Shown: one piece after another, positions 47,190-58,553 of the stretch | Numbering within the stretch: position 1 is the stretch's first letter | How the letters are laid out: each line of letters opens with the position of its first letter | Source: Sanguinoderma infundibulare | Lineage: Eukaryota > Basidiomycota > Agaricomycetes > Polyporales > Polyporaceae | DNA: 64,000 nt | Assembly (NCBI GenBank): GCA_032821775.1 | Contig: JAVLRN010000006.1 | Location: 3,038,001 to 3,102,000 of the forward strand | Direction: 5' to 3' | The notes under the pieces: model-generated | Databases searched by the model: none | Told to the model about the DNA's origin: nothing | Seen by the model: only the letters and a program-made list of their open reading frames with translations | Translations under genes and position numbers: made by a program

Positions 47190-50100
47190 TCACTGTCGCG
47201 CATTCCTCCGACGCTTAGCCTTCGGCATGGTGGGTCCCTCGCCAGTGCCGTGGCCGTTGCTCGGACCAGCGTCCTCGACCACTTGCGTGTCCGTCCGCTT
47301 GCGCTTTCTGGAGTTCCGTGGGGCTGCGGATGCAGTCCGAGAGGACGATGCGGCGGGAGCGGAGACAGCGGGAGGATCCATGTCCAAGTCCAAGTCGGGG
47401 ACGTCGGCGTCCTCGCGAGTAGCATAGTGATATGGGCCACTAGGAGCGGGAGACGGCAACCTGAAGTGCAACTGAGGCGGGCCCGCGGTGCCAACACGCA
47501 CCTTGCGGCGCAGACGCGTGCCAGGTAATTGACCGGGGTGCGACTTCGAAACCTGGTCTGAGGCGGAGCTGACATGGGAAGGAAAGTTGGAAGTATGAGA
47601 CGACACGTAGGTTCCGGTGGTAGAAATAGAGCCGATGCCGCGATTCCCGGGGTCGATGGAGGGTTTGTAGACGTTCTCGTGTATCCTCTCTGCGAACTGA
47701 TCGTTTGCTTTGTCGCCAACAGTCTTGGAGGAAGAGTGCTCGTCGAATGCATATATGAGTCTGCCGTGCGTGGACAACAATCCTACTAGAACGCAAGGAT
47801 CTGTATCCTTGTTTGGGACGGGTTGCGGGGCCAGGCTTTGCGTGATAGACGCTGGGTTGACCGGGTCAGCGAGGGGAGCACGCCTAGCCTTGCGTTTATG
47901 GCGGGGTTCCAATGTAGCGGGGGCTTCCGACGGCTGGGAGGCCTTTTCCTTCTTGTCGTCGTCGGATTTGCGAAGTCCGAAGCCGTAGCGACGCTTCATC
48001 TCGACGAAGTCGATGCTGTTGTACGTGTCGGCACATGTCACGACGAGCTTTCGGACGAGGTCCTCGAGGCCGGGATTGAGAGGAATGGTGAAGGGTAATT
48101 TAGGGGCTGCTTGGAAGAATGCGAGCTTCCTATCGCCGCCGACCTTGATACCGTGGATCAACGACACGCCATCGAACAGCGTGATGATGAGTTCTTTCAG
48201 AGAGTTCAATTCGACGATATGAAACCGGAGGACGAGGTAGATGTACGCATGGACGAAGGATTCGATATCGTCGGTGTCCCGGTATGGTTTATATGGGTAT
48301 AGGAGGGACAAGGCGGAACGGAACTGCCATGTACCCTGAATGAATGCGTGAGCGAGACGCGTCCAACCCACAATCGATAGAAGGGGGACATACCGTGCGA
48401 TCGGGTTCGACTGGCCCAATCCCCAGTTCACACGCCAAGCGGGACAGATCCCAGTCGATGAGGAATCCCTCCCATTCACCATCGGCATTGATGCGAATCA
48501 TGATGTTCCCGATGCTGATGTCGCGGTGGAGGACCTTCGCGTCAGTCCAAGCACAATAATGGGCTAGAATTCACTGTAAGCATCAATGATCACATGCCCA
48601 ACTGGCGACCGCGTACCTGTCATCGCATCCGAGAATATTCCCGACAGCTCTGGGAAGTTACGGAAGTCTTGTAGGCGCATGCCGATCTCTTCGATGACCA
48701 GCCGGTAGTGGACACGAGGAACCGGTCGCTTGTCTTTTGGCAAGTGCTGTTGCACCGTGGTTATTTGGGCCCGATGACCGCCAACGTCGCCGCCACAGAT
48801 CAATGTCGCGATGCCCTGGGCAGGAGTGACGCCATGCTGGTAGAGTCGCTGATAGACGAGGTGCTCGGGACGGGTGCGATATGGAACAAAGGGGCGCCAC
48901 GAGTCTTTGAGGAAGCAGACACGCCACTTTTCCTCGTCGGCGTCTGTGACGTCGAGAGCGTAGAACCCAGTGGTGCATCGGCCAACGATAGCGTCGGCAG
49001 AGAAGTTGGGACGCCCGACAAGGAATCGGCGGACGGGAGGGTCGGGATTGGGTGGCGGTGACGGAAGACGATCCTTAGATGACGACGGCGCGGGCTGATC
49101 CGCGCACTGTGACGGGTCGGGGTGGGGGTCGCCCGTCGGAAGCCTGCCGAACCCCTCCGGCGGAGGGAAGGCCTCGTTGGGGAACCACTCGTCCTGCGAC
49201 GGCGCTCCGGGGTGGACCTCGAGTTCGTAGATCGGAGAGTTGTCCGCCGTCGCCTTCTCGAAGCCTTCTCTAACATGCGCCTCAAGCGTGGTGTCGTCCT
49301 TGAGCGCCATGAACTTGGCCATCGCTTCGGGTTCCGCGAGCTTCGCAGTCGGATCCCGTCCTAGGGCCTCCGGGCCGTTGGCCATCCTCAACTTTGCGAT
49401 CTTCCAGACGAACTCGTGCAGGAGCGAGTACTTCTTCCTCCATACGAACGGCTCCGTAACGTAGACTCCAGAGCGGTCAAAGTAGAAGATGCGGGCCATG
49501 TCGAAGCAGACGTAGACAGAGAAGCAGAACGTGCGGTGCTGGAATTTGAAGACGTTCATGTGGTACTCGAGGAACTGTCCAAGCGCGACTTCTCCCTCCT
49601 TGGAGAGCCTGATGAAGGGCGGAACCTTCCGCGTGATGGTCTGTGGTGCGGCATTCGACTCTGCGCCGCCCTCAGCGTCAGCGGCCGCTCCCGCCTCATC
49701 GTGATCATCGCCCTCGTCGTAATCCTCGTCATCCTCGTCCTGCTCCGGGTCTTCTTCGTCTGCGCCTTCGTCCTCGTCCCCCTGATCATCCTCCTCCTCC
49801 TCGTCTAGGTCAGCACACTCGGCCGCGGCCTCTTCTGACGGCTGTCCATTGCCAGCTGGTTCAGATGGACCGGGAGCCGACGCCACAGCCTTGTATCCCT
49901 TGGGCTTGCTGTTGAAATAGAACGCAGCGCGGTCCTCCCTGCCCTTCGCCTCGAAAGGGATGTCCATCCAGAACCAAGATCGACGACCAAGAAGACGCTT
50001 ATCCAGCTCAGGCCCTTTCATGCGGGACCGCTTGCTATCCGCCGCGGTGAACTCGGTCACCTTGCACGCCGCCGCCGACTTCGTGTAGATCCCACCGTCG

Positions 50101-50846
50101 TTGAACGTGTCCTTCTTGCCAGAGTTGCCGTCCTTGGCCTTGTGGCTGGCGGTGTCCAAGAAGTGAAGGTCGTCACACCCCGCAGCGTTCAAGACGGACT
50201 GGACGACCTTGGCCTGGGTGCAATCCTGATTAGACGTGAAAGTTGAAACGGTTAGGGAGCGACGCACCAACTGAGGGTAAATCCCGCGCTCTTTCATGCC
50301 CTTACTGAGCCTTGGCTTGAGGAACGACTCCTTCTCCTTTTCAGTCGGGCCGGCGGTGGAGAACAAGACGGAGAAGAGCTCGTCTCCGAGCAGATGGAAG
50401 CGGGGAGCCATACCGCACTCGTCGACGAGGAGAGTCGCGAGCTCCTTTCCAACAAACGTGTGAAACGCGTGCTCGTTGTAAGTGGCAGGTGTGTATCGAA
50501 TGAAGGACTGCGTTTGCCTAAGCTTCTTGTCAGGCTCGGCGGGCTTGGTGGTTGGCGCGGGAGCGGAAGTGGTTGGAACGGTGCCGGTGGCTGGGTCAGG
50601 TTCAGGCTGGGCGTTGTGGATGACAGCGGATGGAGCGACGTCGATAGTGTGGGTGGGTTCAGAGTTCTGAGTGGAGGAGGGCCCGGTGGTTGAAGCAGGA
50701 GCGGCACTGGTCGCGACGGCGCCGGTCGCCGGACCAAGATCAGGCGGGAGGCGGTCGGTGGCAGCAGGTAGCGCGACGTCGACCGTGTGGATGGGTACAG
50801 AGCTCTGCGCGGAGGAAGACATATCAGATGCGTTGTCGCCAGGCAT
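47190..50846 (-). CDS. fungal-type (FunK1) protein kinase
   Basis: Minus-strand exons 50846-48617, 48563-48394 and 48335-47190 give 1,181 residues in phase. Residues 1-110 are rich in A, P and T; an acidic run lies at about 345-395. The kinase domain is of the fungal FunK1 type. It shows WRVCFLKDSWRPFVPYRTRP (about 660-680), then HRDISIGN with catalytic Asp near 758 and Asn near 763, and DWD (about 780-782) in place of DFG. GTWQFRS follows as the activation-segment signature, then DDIESFVHAYIYL. The C-terminal 250 residues are basic and low-complexity, with several KR clusters (RKRKR, KAKRRR) suggesting nuclear location. These kinases are greatly expanded in agaricomycetes; the substrate is unknown. 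A TATA box lies about 65 bases before the ATG. Confidence 0.9.
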
Positions 50847-50911
50847 GGTTGAAGGAAGGGGGTGTTCGGGATGTGGTAGAAGTTCAACTTACGAATCGAG
50901 GCGCGCGTACG

Positions 50912-50919
50912 GTTTTATA
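50912..50919 (-). promoter_or_regulatory. TATA box of the FunK1 kinase gene
   Basis: TATAAAAC on the minus strand, about 65 bases before the ATG at 50846. Confidence 0.5.
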
Positions 50920-50924
50920 TGGAC

Positions 50925-53317
50925 GGAGACGTTACAAACTCCGACAGTTCTTTTGTGCGCCAGAAAAGTATGCGCCTGGAGTTACCGGAGGATGATTGGA
51001 CGGGTGGCTCAGTGTCGTCAGTGATTCGGCCAAACGGTGGCCTGGACACAAAGTGAGTCAGTTTCTGTGCAGACAAGTCCTTCCAGATATGGCTCACAAT
51101 ACAATATGATAACGATCCCTGAGAACAAGGAAGCCTGACGAGGAAGGAGTATGTTGGCGATTGGTTGCAAATTGGAACATGCGGCGCGTGGACGGCGGAG
51201 TTCAACACAGCGTCCCGATTAGGCAAGGATGGGTGACAAGCGCCCATTCGGCCGCTAAAGCGCAACGGAATTGCTCGTGCAACATTCCGTGGACTTGAAG
51301 CGGGTGTGTCTTGGTCTATGATATTCGTGAAATACAGATATTACTGGCTCAACGTTTCTCAGCACGAACTCTTCTCAGTAGACTCCCTGGAATCGGTCCC
51401 TCAGCGTTTAACCACCGAAGCCTGAGTCCACGCCAGCACGGCACAAGGTTTCTCCGAAGCAGCACTCCCAGCTGTTCTTCGGCAATACCGAAGATGCTCG
51501 CATCGTTGCTTAACTCAGAGATATGAACGCTAGGTAAGAGAAGAGTTATAAGAGCCCATCGCCGAACCGGGGCAGATACTCTGCCCGGCCTTCTTTTCAA
51601 TGCAGGTCCCTTGATCTGAGTTACATCATTCGCAAGCGGTTTTCCTTGCCAAGTGTGGCAAAATCCATTGGACGTGACATGGTGTGATTTGAATGAGCCC
51701 TATCTTACTTACGAGCTGGGGGGTGGTCAAGCACTCTTTTCCTGTGACGTATGGCGCCTCGTGCCACACTGCGCGTGTAGCCACGTCCACAACCACCCAT
51801 TGTCACGATGTTCCATCTGCCTACGTGAGTTCTTATCACCCGCAGCGCACATGGACTGGCTGGCTGTAGTTGCCTCGGATGCATGGCTTACGTATTTCTT
51901 GGCGCTAACAATGTTGCTTTCTTCAGCTCACTTTCCCTCCAGCTGCGGCGGCAGGGCGCGTTGGGGCCGCGCACGCATATTAACAAAGCGTTTTCGCTCT
52001 CCGTACTGCGAAATTACACATCCTGGCTCGTGAATAGGTAAGCATTCTCTTTCGGTTGGTGTGGCTCGAGGCTGTAACATGGCACCTGGATTTCTATTTG
52101 GCCCCCTTCATATCTCACCCCAAGGCTGAGCCAAAAGCTGGGCATGTAGTTTCCGCGTCGTCCGTCCCTTCAGACAGCTAAAATGTTCAGTCCATTTTAC
52201 AAACCTTGTACGTTGCGGCCCGTTCGAAGGAAGGGTAGAGATTTTGCGTGTCCGATGGCGAGTTTCCTCAGACGCGGTTACACCGAGGGGACTACAGATG
52301 AAGACGGGATGCGATGTAGTGCTGCGTCTGTTCACAAAGGAACGTGCTAATATAGAGGTTGAATGACACAAAGCACAAGAAGGCGAGGGTTACTGATTAT
52401 TAAACAATCAGCACAGCTCGCCTCGATACAGGATGTCATGGGCGTACTACCACGGCCAGAGCTGTGAGATAAGCTTTCGGAGTTAGTGTTACCCTGTGTA
52501 TTCCTTCACGCGCCACGGCCCCGGTATCGCCTCGGAGAGGATACCGCGATGTGACTGGATTGATTAGGCGGGATCGGTGGTTGGGCGATGAGCGGGGGTC
52601 TTCTATTGTATGATATCAAACAACGGCTGAATGGGGTCTACACCCTGGTGAAGAGAGGAAGAAAAGAGTTGAGACCACTGACGGAGGGAAGTGGGGGGGA
52701 GGGGGGGGGGTCCATGGAGCTTGAAAGCGTTCCATAGGGATGATAACGAGTATAACCATACCTGTTGAGGAAGAAATAGCGATCTTTCCAGATAAACAGG
52801 TTGAGATCCAATTGCACAAAGCTGTTTGGGTCTTGTTGAGCCAGTATCCTTTGTTTTGCGTGAAGCAGAGAGCGCGGAAGCCGAGGAGAAGCAGTGGACG
52901 GGCGAACTGCGAATGGTGGCGTGAGGGTGTGAAGCGCCCATATAGTCACGCTCTCGGGTGATGCCGAAGCAGGCTTTTCCCTATTTGGGCGGTCATTGCA
53001 GCTTCAATATGAACTTGAGCCTCTCCGACCATCGTCCAACAGCCAAGATCCATCTCCTCAGCCTCACCAACCAGTCATGTTCAGTCACAGGCATCGATAC
53101 ACGTTCTCTCAATGCAAGCAAATCCACCTTTCTTCCAAACGAACGACCCACGCCTCTTAACTTTTCAGAATAAATAAGGGGGGATGGAAGCTGCGACTCC
53201 TGTGTCCCAAGGCTTCGCTCTCTGCCCGCTTCCCCTGCAGTGGCTCGTCTCGCCACACCTTCGGATCTCCTCCTCAATCACCCAGCTTGCTGAGCTCAAC
53301 AAGACACCTCGAACAAC
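50925..53317. other. intergenic, one weak candidate
   Basis: Kinase promoter region, then 2 kb of short frames. A minus-strand stretch near 52860-52760 reads QDPNSFVQLDLNLFIWKDRY and ends at a CAG/GTATGG that could be a donor. It could be a small gene, but no second exon was found. A G-rich run lies at 52692-52708. Confidence 0.4.
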
Positions 53318-54484
53318 ATGGCTGACAGCGAGGGCGCGAACGTGTGGGACCTGGTGACGGGGACAGTCGGTTTCTTGGCCGTCTTCCCTCTCATCTTTGC
53401 GTACATCTGGAGTCAACGTCCTGTGATAAAGCTCGCCCGACTGGAATCGACTCTCAAGGACACCGAGGGCGTTCTCCGCTCCGTCATGGAGGAGGGATTC
53501 CTCGACCCGAGACGCCACCTCGCGCAATTCGAGGCGCGTCTGAAGCAGTGCGTGTCTAGTTCCGTATCCTTTTTACCCCGCTTTTCTAACGCTAGTATAG
53601 GTTCCGCTTCGAGACGGCGCAATGCCGCGATGAAACGTTCAGGGTGTCCGGCAAGTGGCAAGTCTTTTTGACGTGGTACAATGGCCTTTCAATGCGGATC
53701 TCCAACCTCCGCGACCAGGTCAAGGCCCTTCGCGCTGCTATCTGCGTAAGTTCTTTCTCTTCGTGCCAATTACACGAGGACACCACTGAACCTATCTGCC
53801 CGACTACAGGAAACCAGCGCGACTGCGAGGATGCAGCTCCTGCAGCAATCTCCCGAAGACTTCTTGCAGCCTTTGCACGATCGGTGGCGTCGGAGCTTCT
53901 CGAAGATCTGGCGGCGTATTATTTCCTTCGGTCAGTACAGTCTCAAGCATTGTCGTCATCTCCCGGACTCGCTGACGTGCTTTCCCACAGTTCTCAGGCG
54001 GTCTGCTGTCGAGACGGTTCTGACCGACACCACCGAATTGGTGACTTTGTCCTCCGTGTCCACTACTGACACTCTAGTTGCTCCATCAGAAAACACAGGC
54101 CACCCGTCCCCTTCTAGCGTCTCGGACAAGGCGTGCACATGCACCTGTCACTCCTGCAAGACCTCCGGTGAACGTCTGCAGTCCAACTCTGAGTCCCACG
54201 CCGCCACAACCACCACCGCCGCCACATGGATGGACGACTTGCGCCTGCTGGTGCGTGCCCTCTACCCCACGGATACCACTGCCAAAGGTGAGAACACCCC
54301 TCTACTGGCGGACGGAGTCGCCGTACCACAGGCAGCACCAACATACAAGCGACGATCGCCCACGTCTAGCAAGGCTTATCGTCCCCGCCGTTTCCGCAGG
54401 CAGCGGACCTTGGGGCAGGCTGCTCCGGGACGCGTTGGTGAATCTGATGACAACTCGGGCTTGTCTAGGGAGTCTACGCTGTGA
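53318..54484 (+). CDS. membrane-anchored helical protein, function unknown
   Basis: Exons 53318-53547, 53601-53745, 53810-53930 and 53991-54484 give 329 residues in phase. The N-terminus has one hydrophobic segment (about 16-32, TVGFLAVFPLIFAYIW) without a clear cleavage site, so it is probably an anchor. A charged helical region follows (KLARLESTLKDTEGV, SNLRDQVKALRAAI, DFLQPLHDRWRRSFSKIWRR). The second half is polar, with a CTCTCHSC cysteine cluster (about 199-206) and a basic RRPRRFRRQR-like tail. The third intron (53931-53990) is 60 bp without a stop, so both spliced and unspliced products would be in frame. No family recognised. Confidence 0.65.
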
Positions 54485-55198
54485 GACTCGCGTCAACATG
54501 CACATCTGGGTCTCGTCACTGTTGGTCCTGGGTGCAACATTCGCTAGCCTCCGTTCGGCATAAAACACGGCACTATCTGTGACTCCGGGCTCGCAGCGCA
54601 TCTCCACCATCCCGTCATCTCGTCGATACCCTTCAAGATTCGTCCCCTGGCCCCGGAATCGACAAGTCTCATCCCTTCACGTTTCGCTCTCCTGCCCGAT
54701 CTAATGCTCGATCCACTAGACTAGACTGTTTGTATTATTCTATTGTGGCCCACTATCTAAATACGCTTCATATGTCCTTGCTAAAATGTTCCATAATACT
54801 CCATGTCTAATACATTCCGTTATAACTGATGGTTCTGTGGAGACCGAGTGCCGGTGGTGGTAAGTGAGGACGAACGAAATGTCCCCGTAGTAGCCAAAAC
54901 AATCAACTCCTTCAAGGATCTCCAACCATTACGTTGATTACGCCGCACAGTGAGCACCTACTCAGCGTGACGTTTCAAATTGTTCGGCACATACATATGG
55001 GCACCTTAGGGTCGGAAACGACTGGTGCTCACTAAGTATACAGCGGAATAACCAGGTCTAAAACGTAGCCTCGACGACTTCCGGAGAGAACTAATGGTAC
55101 ATAGTACATACCCGCATACCAACGCCACACAGGTCTCTTCCTCGACATGACGCACACTGCGAGAGACGGTCAACTTGTGCCAAGACCCAGCCAGCCGT
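54485..55198. other. intergenic, nothing recognised
   Basis: 3' side of the membrane-anchored protein gene, AT-richer after 54720. No gene seen. Confidence 0.5.
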
Positions 55199-55617
55199 TT
55201 ACACAGATGCCTTCCGCTTCCCGAAGAGGACTTGACCATCTGACGCAGGGGCAACGCTCGACCCACGATACACACCCGGGGGGCGCGACCTGTCCCCGCA
55301 GAGCTTCATGTCGTAATTGACAATAATGTACGCCAGGATCCATACATAAGCAACCATACACCTGGTGGAACACAATTGCGGGATGATAATGAGATGGAGA
55401 CAAGCGAAGACGTGAAGCATGCTACCGACATGTGAGTTCCGCAGGTAAAGACCTTCGAACAGGAAAGCTGCTATGCCTGCTCCCCGAGGGCCCATACTCT
55501 CGAATCGATCGTACATCTCCAGCATTATGTCGCGCGAGAACCTGGTGAGCATCCGCAGCATTTGCTCGTAGATGGCTCTGTTCTTGAAGCCGATGTCTAC
55601 ATCGTCGCTAGAGAGCG

Positions 55618-56679
55618 AGCCGTCTACACACCCACTTGCAAGTGGGCGGTATATTATACCGAGCGCACTTGCAAGTGCGCAGAGACGCCCAGCCCCTCCG
55701 CCGCGTGACCCCTTCCTCAGCCGCCCGCGTTTCTTTCCTGTCGCCCCCGTCCTATTACCTCCCGCCCAGCCTACATAAATAAGTTTTTGGACATGAAGTA
55801 ATCACGTAGGATGCTTGTATGTATTTTTGAAATACTATGGAGAAATTTTCGAAAAAATATGCATGAGTCGTGTTCGAACCAACGAACACAAGTTCTTCGT
55901 AAATGCGACAGTAAGTACCGTTCAGCCATACGGCTTCGCTAATGGTAGGAGGAGAAAATAATACAACACGTGGATGGGCTCCTGCGCCCTGACGCAAGTC
56001 CCTGTGACCTCCGCGCGCCCGCCCTGATGCAAGTGGCCGCCCGCGCCCGCGCGGTGTCCGGGTGCCAGATCCGCGGCGTTGCTCGCATATTGACCTTCGT
56101 CCCACAAGAGCGAGCGTCTCCCGTGCACGCCATCAGGGAGCCAGGAAGGATGACGTCCTCGTGCGTGAGCCGCGTGAGGTTGACGACGCCGATCGCGTGG
56201 ATGTCTCCGAACTCGGGAGGACGAAGATGTTGGCCGCGTCGCACCAGAGCTCGAAATCATTGGGGTGGAAGAGCGGCGCGCGGAGGTCCATCAGGGACTT
56301 GCATCAAGGCGCAGGAGCCCATCCACGTGTTGTATTATTTTCTCCTCCTACCATTAGCGAAGCCGTATGGCTGAACGGTACTTACTGTCGCATTTACGAA
56401 GAACTTGTGTTCGTTGGTTCGAACACGACTCATGCATATTTTTTCGAAAATTTCTCCATAGTATTTCAAAAATACATACAAGCATCCTACGTGATTACTT
56501 CATGTCCAAAAACTTATTTATGTAGGCTGGGCGGGAGGTAATAGGACGGGGGCGACAGGAAAGAAACGCGGGCGGCTGAGGAAGGGGTCACGCGGCGGAG
56601 GGGCTGGGCGTCTCTGCGCACTTGCAAGTGCGCTCGGTATAATATACCGCCCACTTGCAAGTGGGTGTGTAGACTCTAC
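55618..56679. mobile_element. 1,062 bp inverted-repeat element with 8 bp target duplication (hAT-like)
   Basis: Inverted repeats of about 370 bp (about 55621-55995 and 56302-56675) look essentially identical, so the insertion is probably recent. It is flanked by AGAGAGCG at 55610-55617 and 56680-56687. Removing the element and one flank copy restores an open frame in the ATPase gene (SETPLS joined to SDDVDIGF). An 8 bp duplication is typical of the hAT superfamily. The centre (about 56000-56300) is not repeated and contains a host-like frame but no transposase, so the element depends on another source. Confidence 0.85.
55628..55681. repeat. nested short palindromes in the element ends
   Basis: CCCACTTGCAAGTGGG, GGTATATTATACC (odd centre) and GCGCACTTGCAAGTGCGC lie side by side just inside the left end. 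All three recur, inverted, at about 56614-56667. They could be transposase-binding sites or form hairpins. Confidence 0.75.
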
Positions 56680-56977
56680 AGAGAGCGGAGTCTCCGAGAT
56701 CGAGTTGGCACGCTGGACGACCATGATGTCGGGAGAAAACCCGTGTCCTCCGATTGAAGCAAGCTTGTTGATGTCATAGGCGAGACAGGCGTACAGTAGG
56801 TCCAGCTTGAATTCGGTGGGGCTGCTCAAGAAGTGTTCGATATCGCGCGGGCATGGCCCGATTTCCGTTCGGAGAGAGTGGATCGCGGAAGGATCAATTG
56901 ACGAGTAGCGCCGCTGCTGGCCGGAATAGAAGGCCTCCGGGTAAAGCGACCGTACCCTAAGAAGTGACCGAAGGTTA

Positions 56978-57543
56978 AGATTTGCCTTGCGCACAAGGTG
57001 GGGCATCACGTGACTAGAAATGGTCACGCTCGGGCATTTTTGGCGGGGAGGAAATACCAAAAAACTATAGGCTTGACGGGGAGGCTCTTAAATAAAAATG
57101 TAGCTCCTAAACTTTGTGAAGACATTCCCAATCTACAAAGTTTAGGAAGCCGATTTTCGGATTTGTCCCGCGTGCGAGAGGAGATGCGGAAGTTCTGTCG
57201 GCCATGGCGCACGGGCGTCTGCGTAAGTCCATATTGGGTGATACCAAAAAGGAAGTCGATAGCTGGCAGTCGTTCCCCCGCCGTCGCCTTCCCCCGCAGG
57301 AACCATGCCAAAGTGGTCGCTGCGGGCCCGGTCTTCGATCACAAACCTTGCCCACGGAAACCACGCACGCAAGAAGGCAAGGTTAGCAACAGACCGGGTC
57401 TGCGGTGAGGAAGACAAGGAAAACATACCTCCTCCCGCTCCGGATACTTAACACACGATATTAATCGCTAATCGTGTCAAGCGCCCGATTCACGTGCATG
57501 GTCACGGTGTGACATAGCCCCACCTTGTGCTCAAGGCAAATCT
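56978..57543. mobile_element. 566 bp inverted-repeat element with TA duplication (mariner-like)
   Basis: The ends AGATTTGCCTTGCGCACAAG (left) and AGATTTGCCTTGAGCACAAG (right, reverse complement) match over about 27 bases with one difference, and a TA flanks each side. The element sits in what is otherwise a short intron of the ATPase pseudogene, with acceptor CTTCTTAG at about 56957. No transposase inside. TA target use points to the Tc1/mariner group; this is inference from the flanks only. Confidence 0.6.
57106..57146. repeat. perfect 12 bp inverted repeat (hairpin)
   Basis: CCTAAACTTTGT at 57106-57117 faces ACAAAGTTTAGG at 57135-57146 across a 17-base loop, inside the 566 bp element. Confidence 0.8.
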
Positions 57544-58553
57544 TAGTCAACGATGTCACAAATCGCGTAGAGGGCTATACCTATATCGCGCAAAGCTCTT
57601 CGTCATCCCATGCTGCCGTCCAAAGCCGTAGACATCCTGTATGACGTGTGTATCCCGGGACATTGAAAGCCACCAAGAACAACCATCTCGGATAGGCAAT
57701 GCATGTAGGGAGGGGCAAGTTGGGGCCACGATCGTCGACTACTAGGGACCAACGGCGAGAGCTTGCATCCTTGGGTGGAGGAAGCTAGGAGCATATCTCA
57801 CCAACTTCGATGTCGCGCGTGCGAGTAGATAAAACGCTCTCGCGCGTGAGGTAGCACGTTATCAGCACGCCGGCGAACGTGACGAGCACGGGATGTTCAC
57901 GCAGAAAACACCAGACGAGGAAAAAGAGGAGAAAGTGAGTCTTTCCTAGGCATGTCTGTCAGCATACAGATCGGAGGGTGGTGTAAGAAGAACAGGTGGG
58001 GTGGGACATACCGGTACCTGGCTAGCCCAGGATCAAGCATCCGGGCACGACCTCCTCCAGGTTCTCACGTGCGTTCGCAACACGCTGGGCAAGCAACACG
58101 AATTCGTCGCGAACGAACATCGACCCTTGCTCGTTCGACATGTACGTCATTCCGAACACGTCTCGAACGACATCCTCCTTCACAGATATGAAGCGTTCTG
58201 AGCGTGGCTTGGCGAGAATGCTGTCGAGGCGGTCTTTCTGACCCCACCAATCGTCACGAAAGGTGACCTACATTTCTGGAGGATCCCCCCAAATATCCGT
58301 CTGTGACAGGTTCATATATCAGAGCCCTGGGTGCTGTTTGAAATGGGTGGAGACTCACCGTCCTGATCTAGTGCGAGGTTGGGGGCTGTCGTAGTTGCAG
58401 AATAGGAGCTCCTCAGAGACAGTCCGCGATCAGTACTAGTGGAACCCGCGTGGCAATACGTCATAACTCGCATGGCTTGATCAAATCCTTGGCTAGCGCC
58501 CTTGGGTGCGACGCCGCATACTGTTTCTTCTTCTTCTTCTTTGGTTCGAGCAT

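Larger units (their letters stand above)
55199..58553 (-). pseudogene. Crinkler/RHS-like P-loop ATPase pseudogene
   Basis: Coding pieces on the minus strand are in the order of the basidiomycete Crinkler/RHS-type ATPases. A possible N-terminus MLEPKKKKKKQYAA lies at 58553. 58267-58012 carries DDWWGQKDRLDSILAKP, SMFVRDEFVLLAQRVANARE, NLEEVVPGCLILG and then stop-PGTG. After an intron, 57945-57802 carries GKTHFLLFFLVW and REHPVLVTFAG. 57741-57581 carries VVDDRGPNLPLP and LWTAAWDDEELCAI, followed by a stop. 56956-56680 carries RSLYPEAF and GPCPRDIEHFL. 55617 downward carries DVDIGFKNRAIYEQ and MYDRFESMGPRGAGIAAFLFE. Walker A would be GQPGTGKT, but its Q codon reads TAG. Two inserted elements further disrupt the gene. 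Such proteins are NTPases linked to effector or self/non-self systems; this copy is very probably dead. Confidence 0.72.

Noticed and set aside
55860..55890. A GTTCGAA word that could suggest a tRNA B box
   Set aside because: It is part of a palindromic stretch in the element arms; no cloverleaf or A box could be drawn. No other convincing tRNA was seen.
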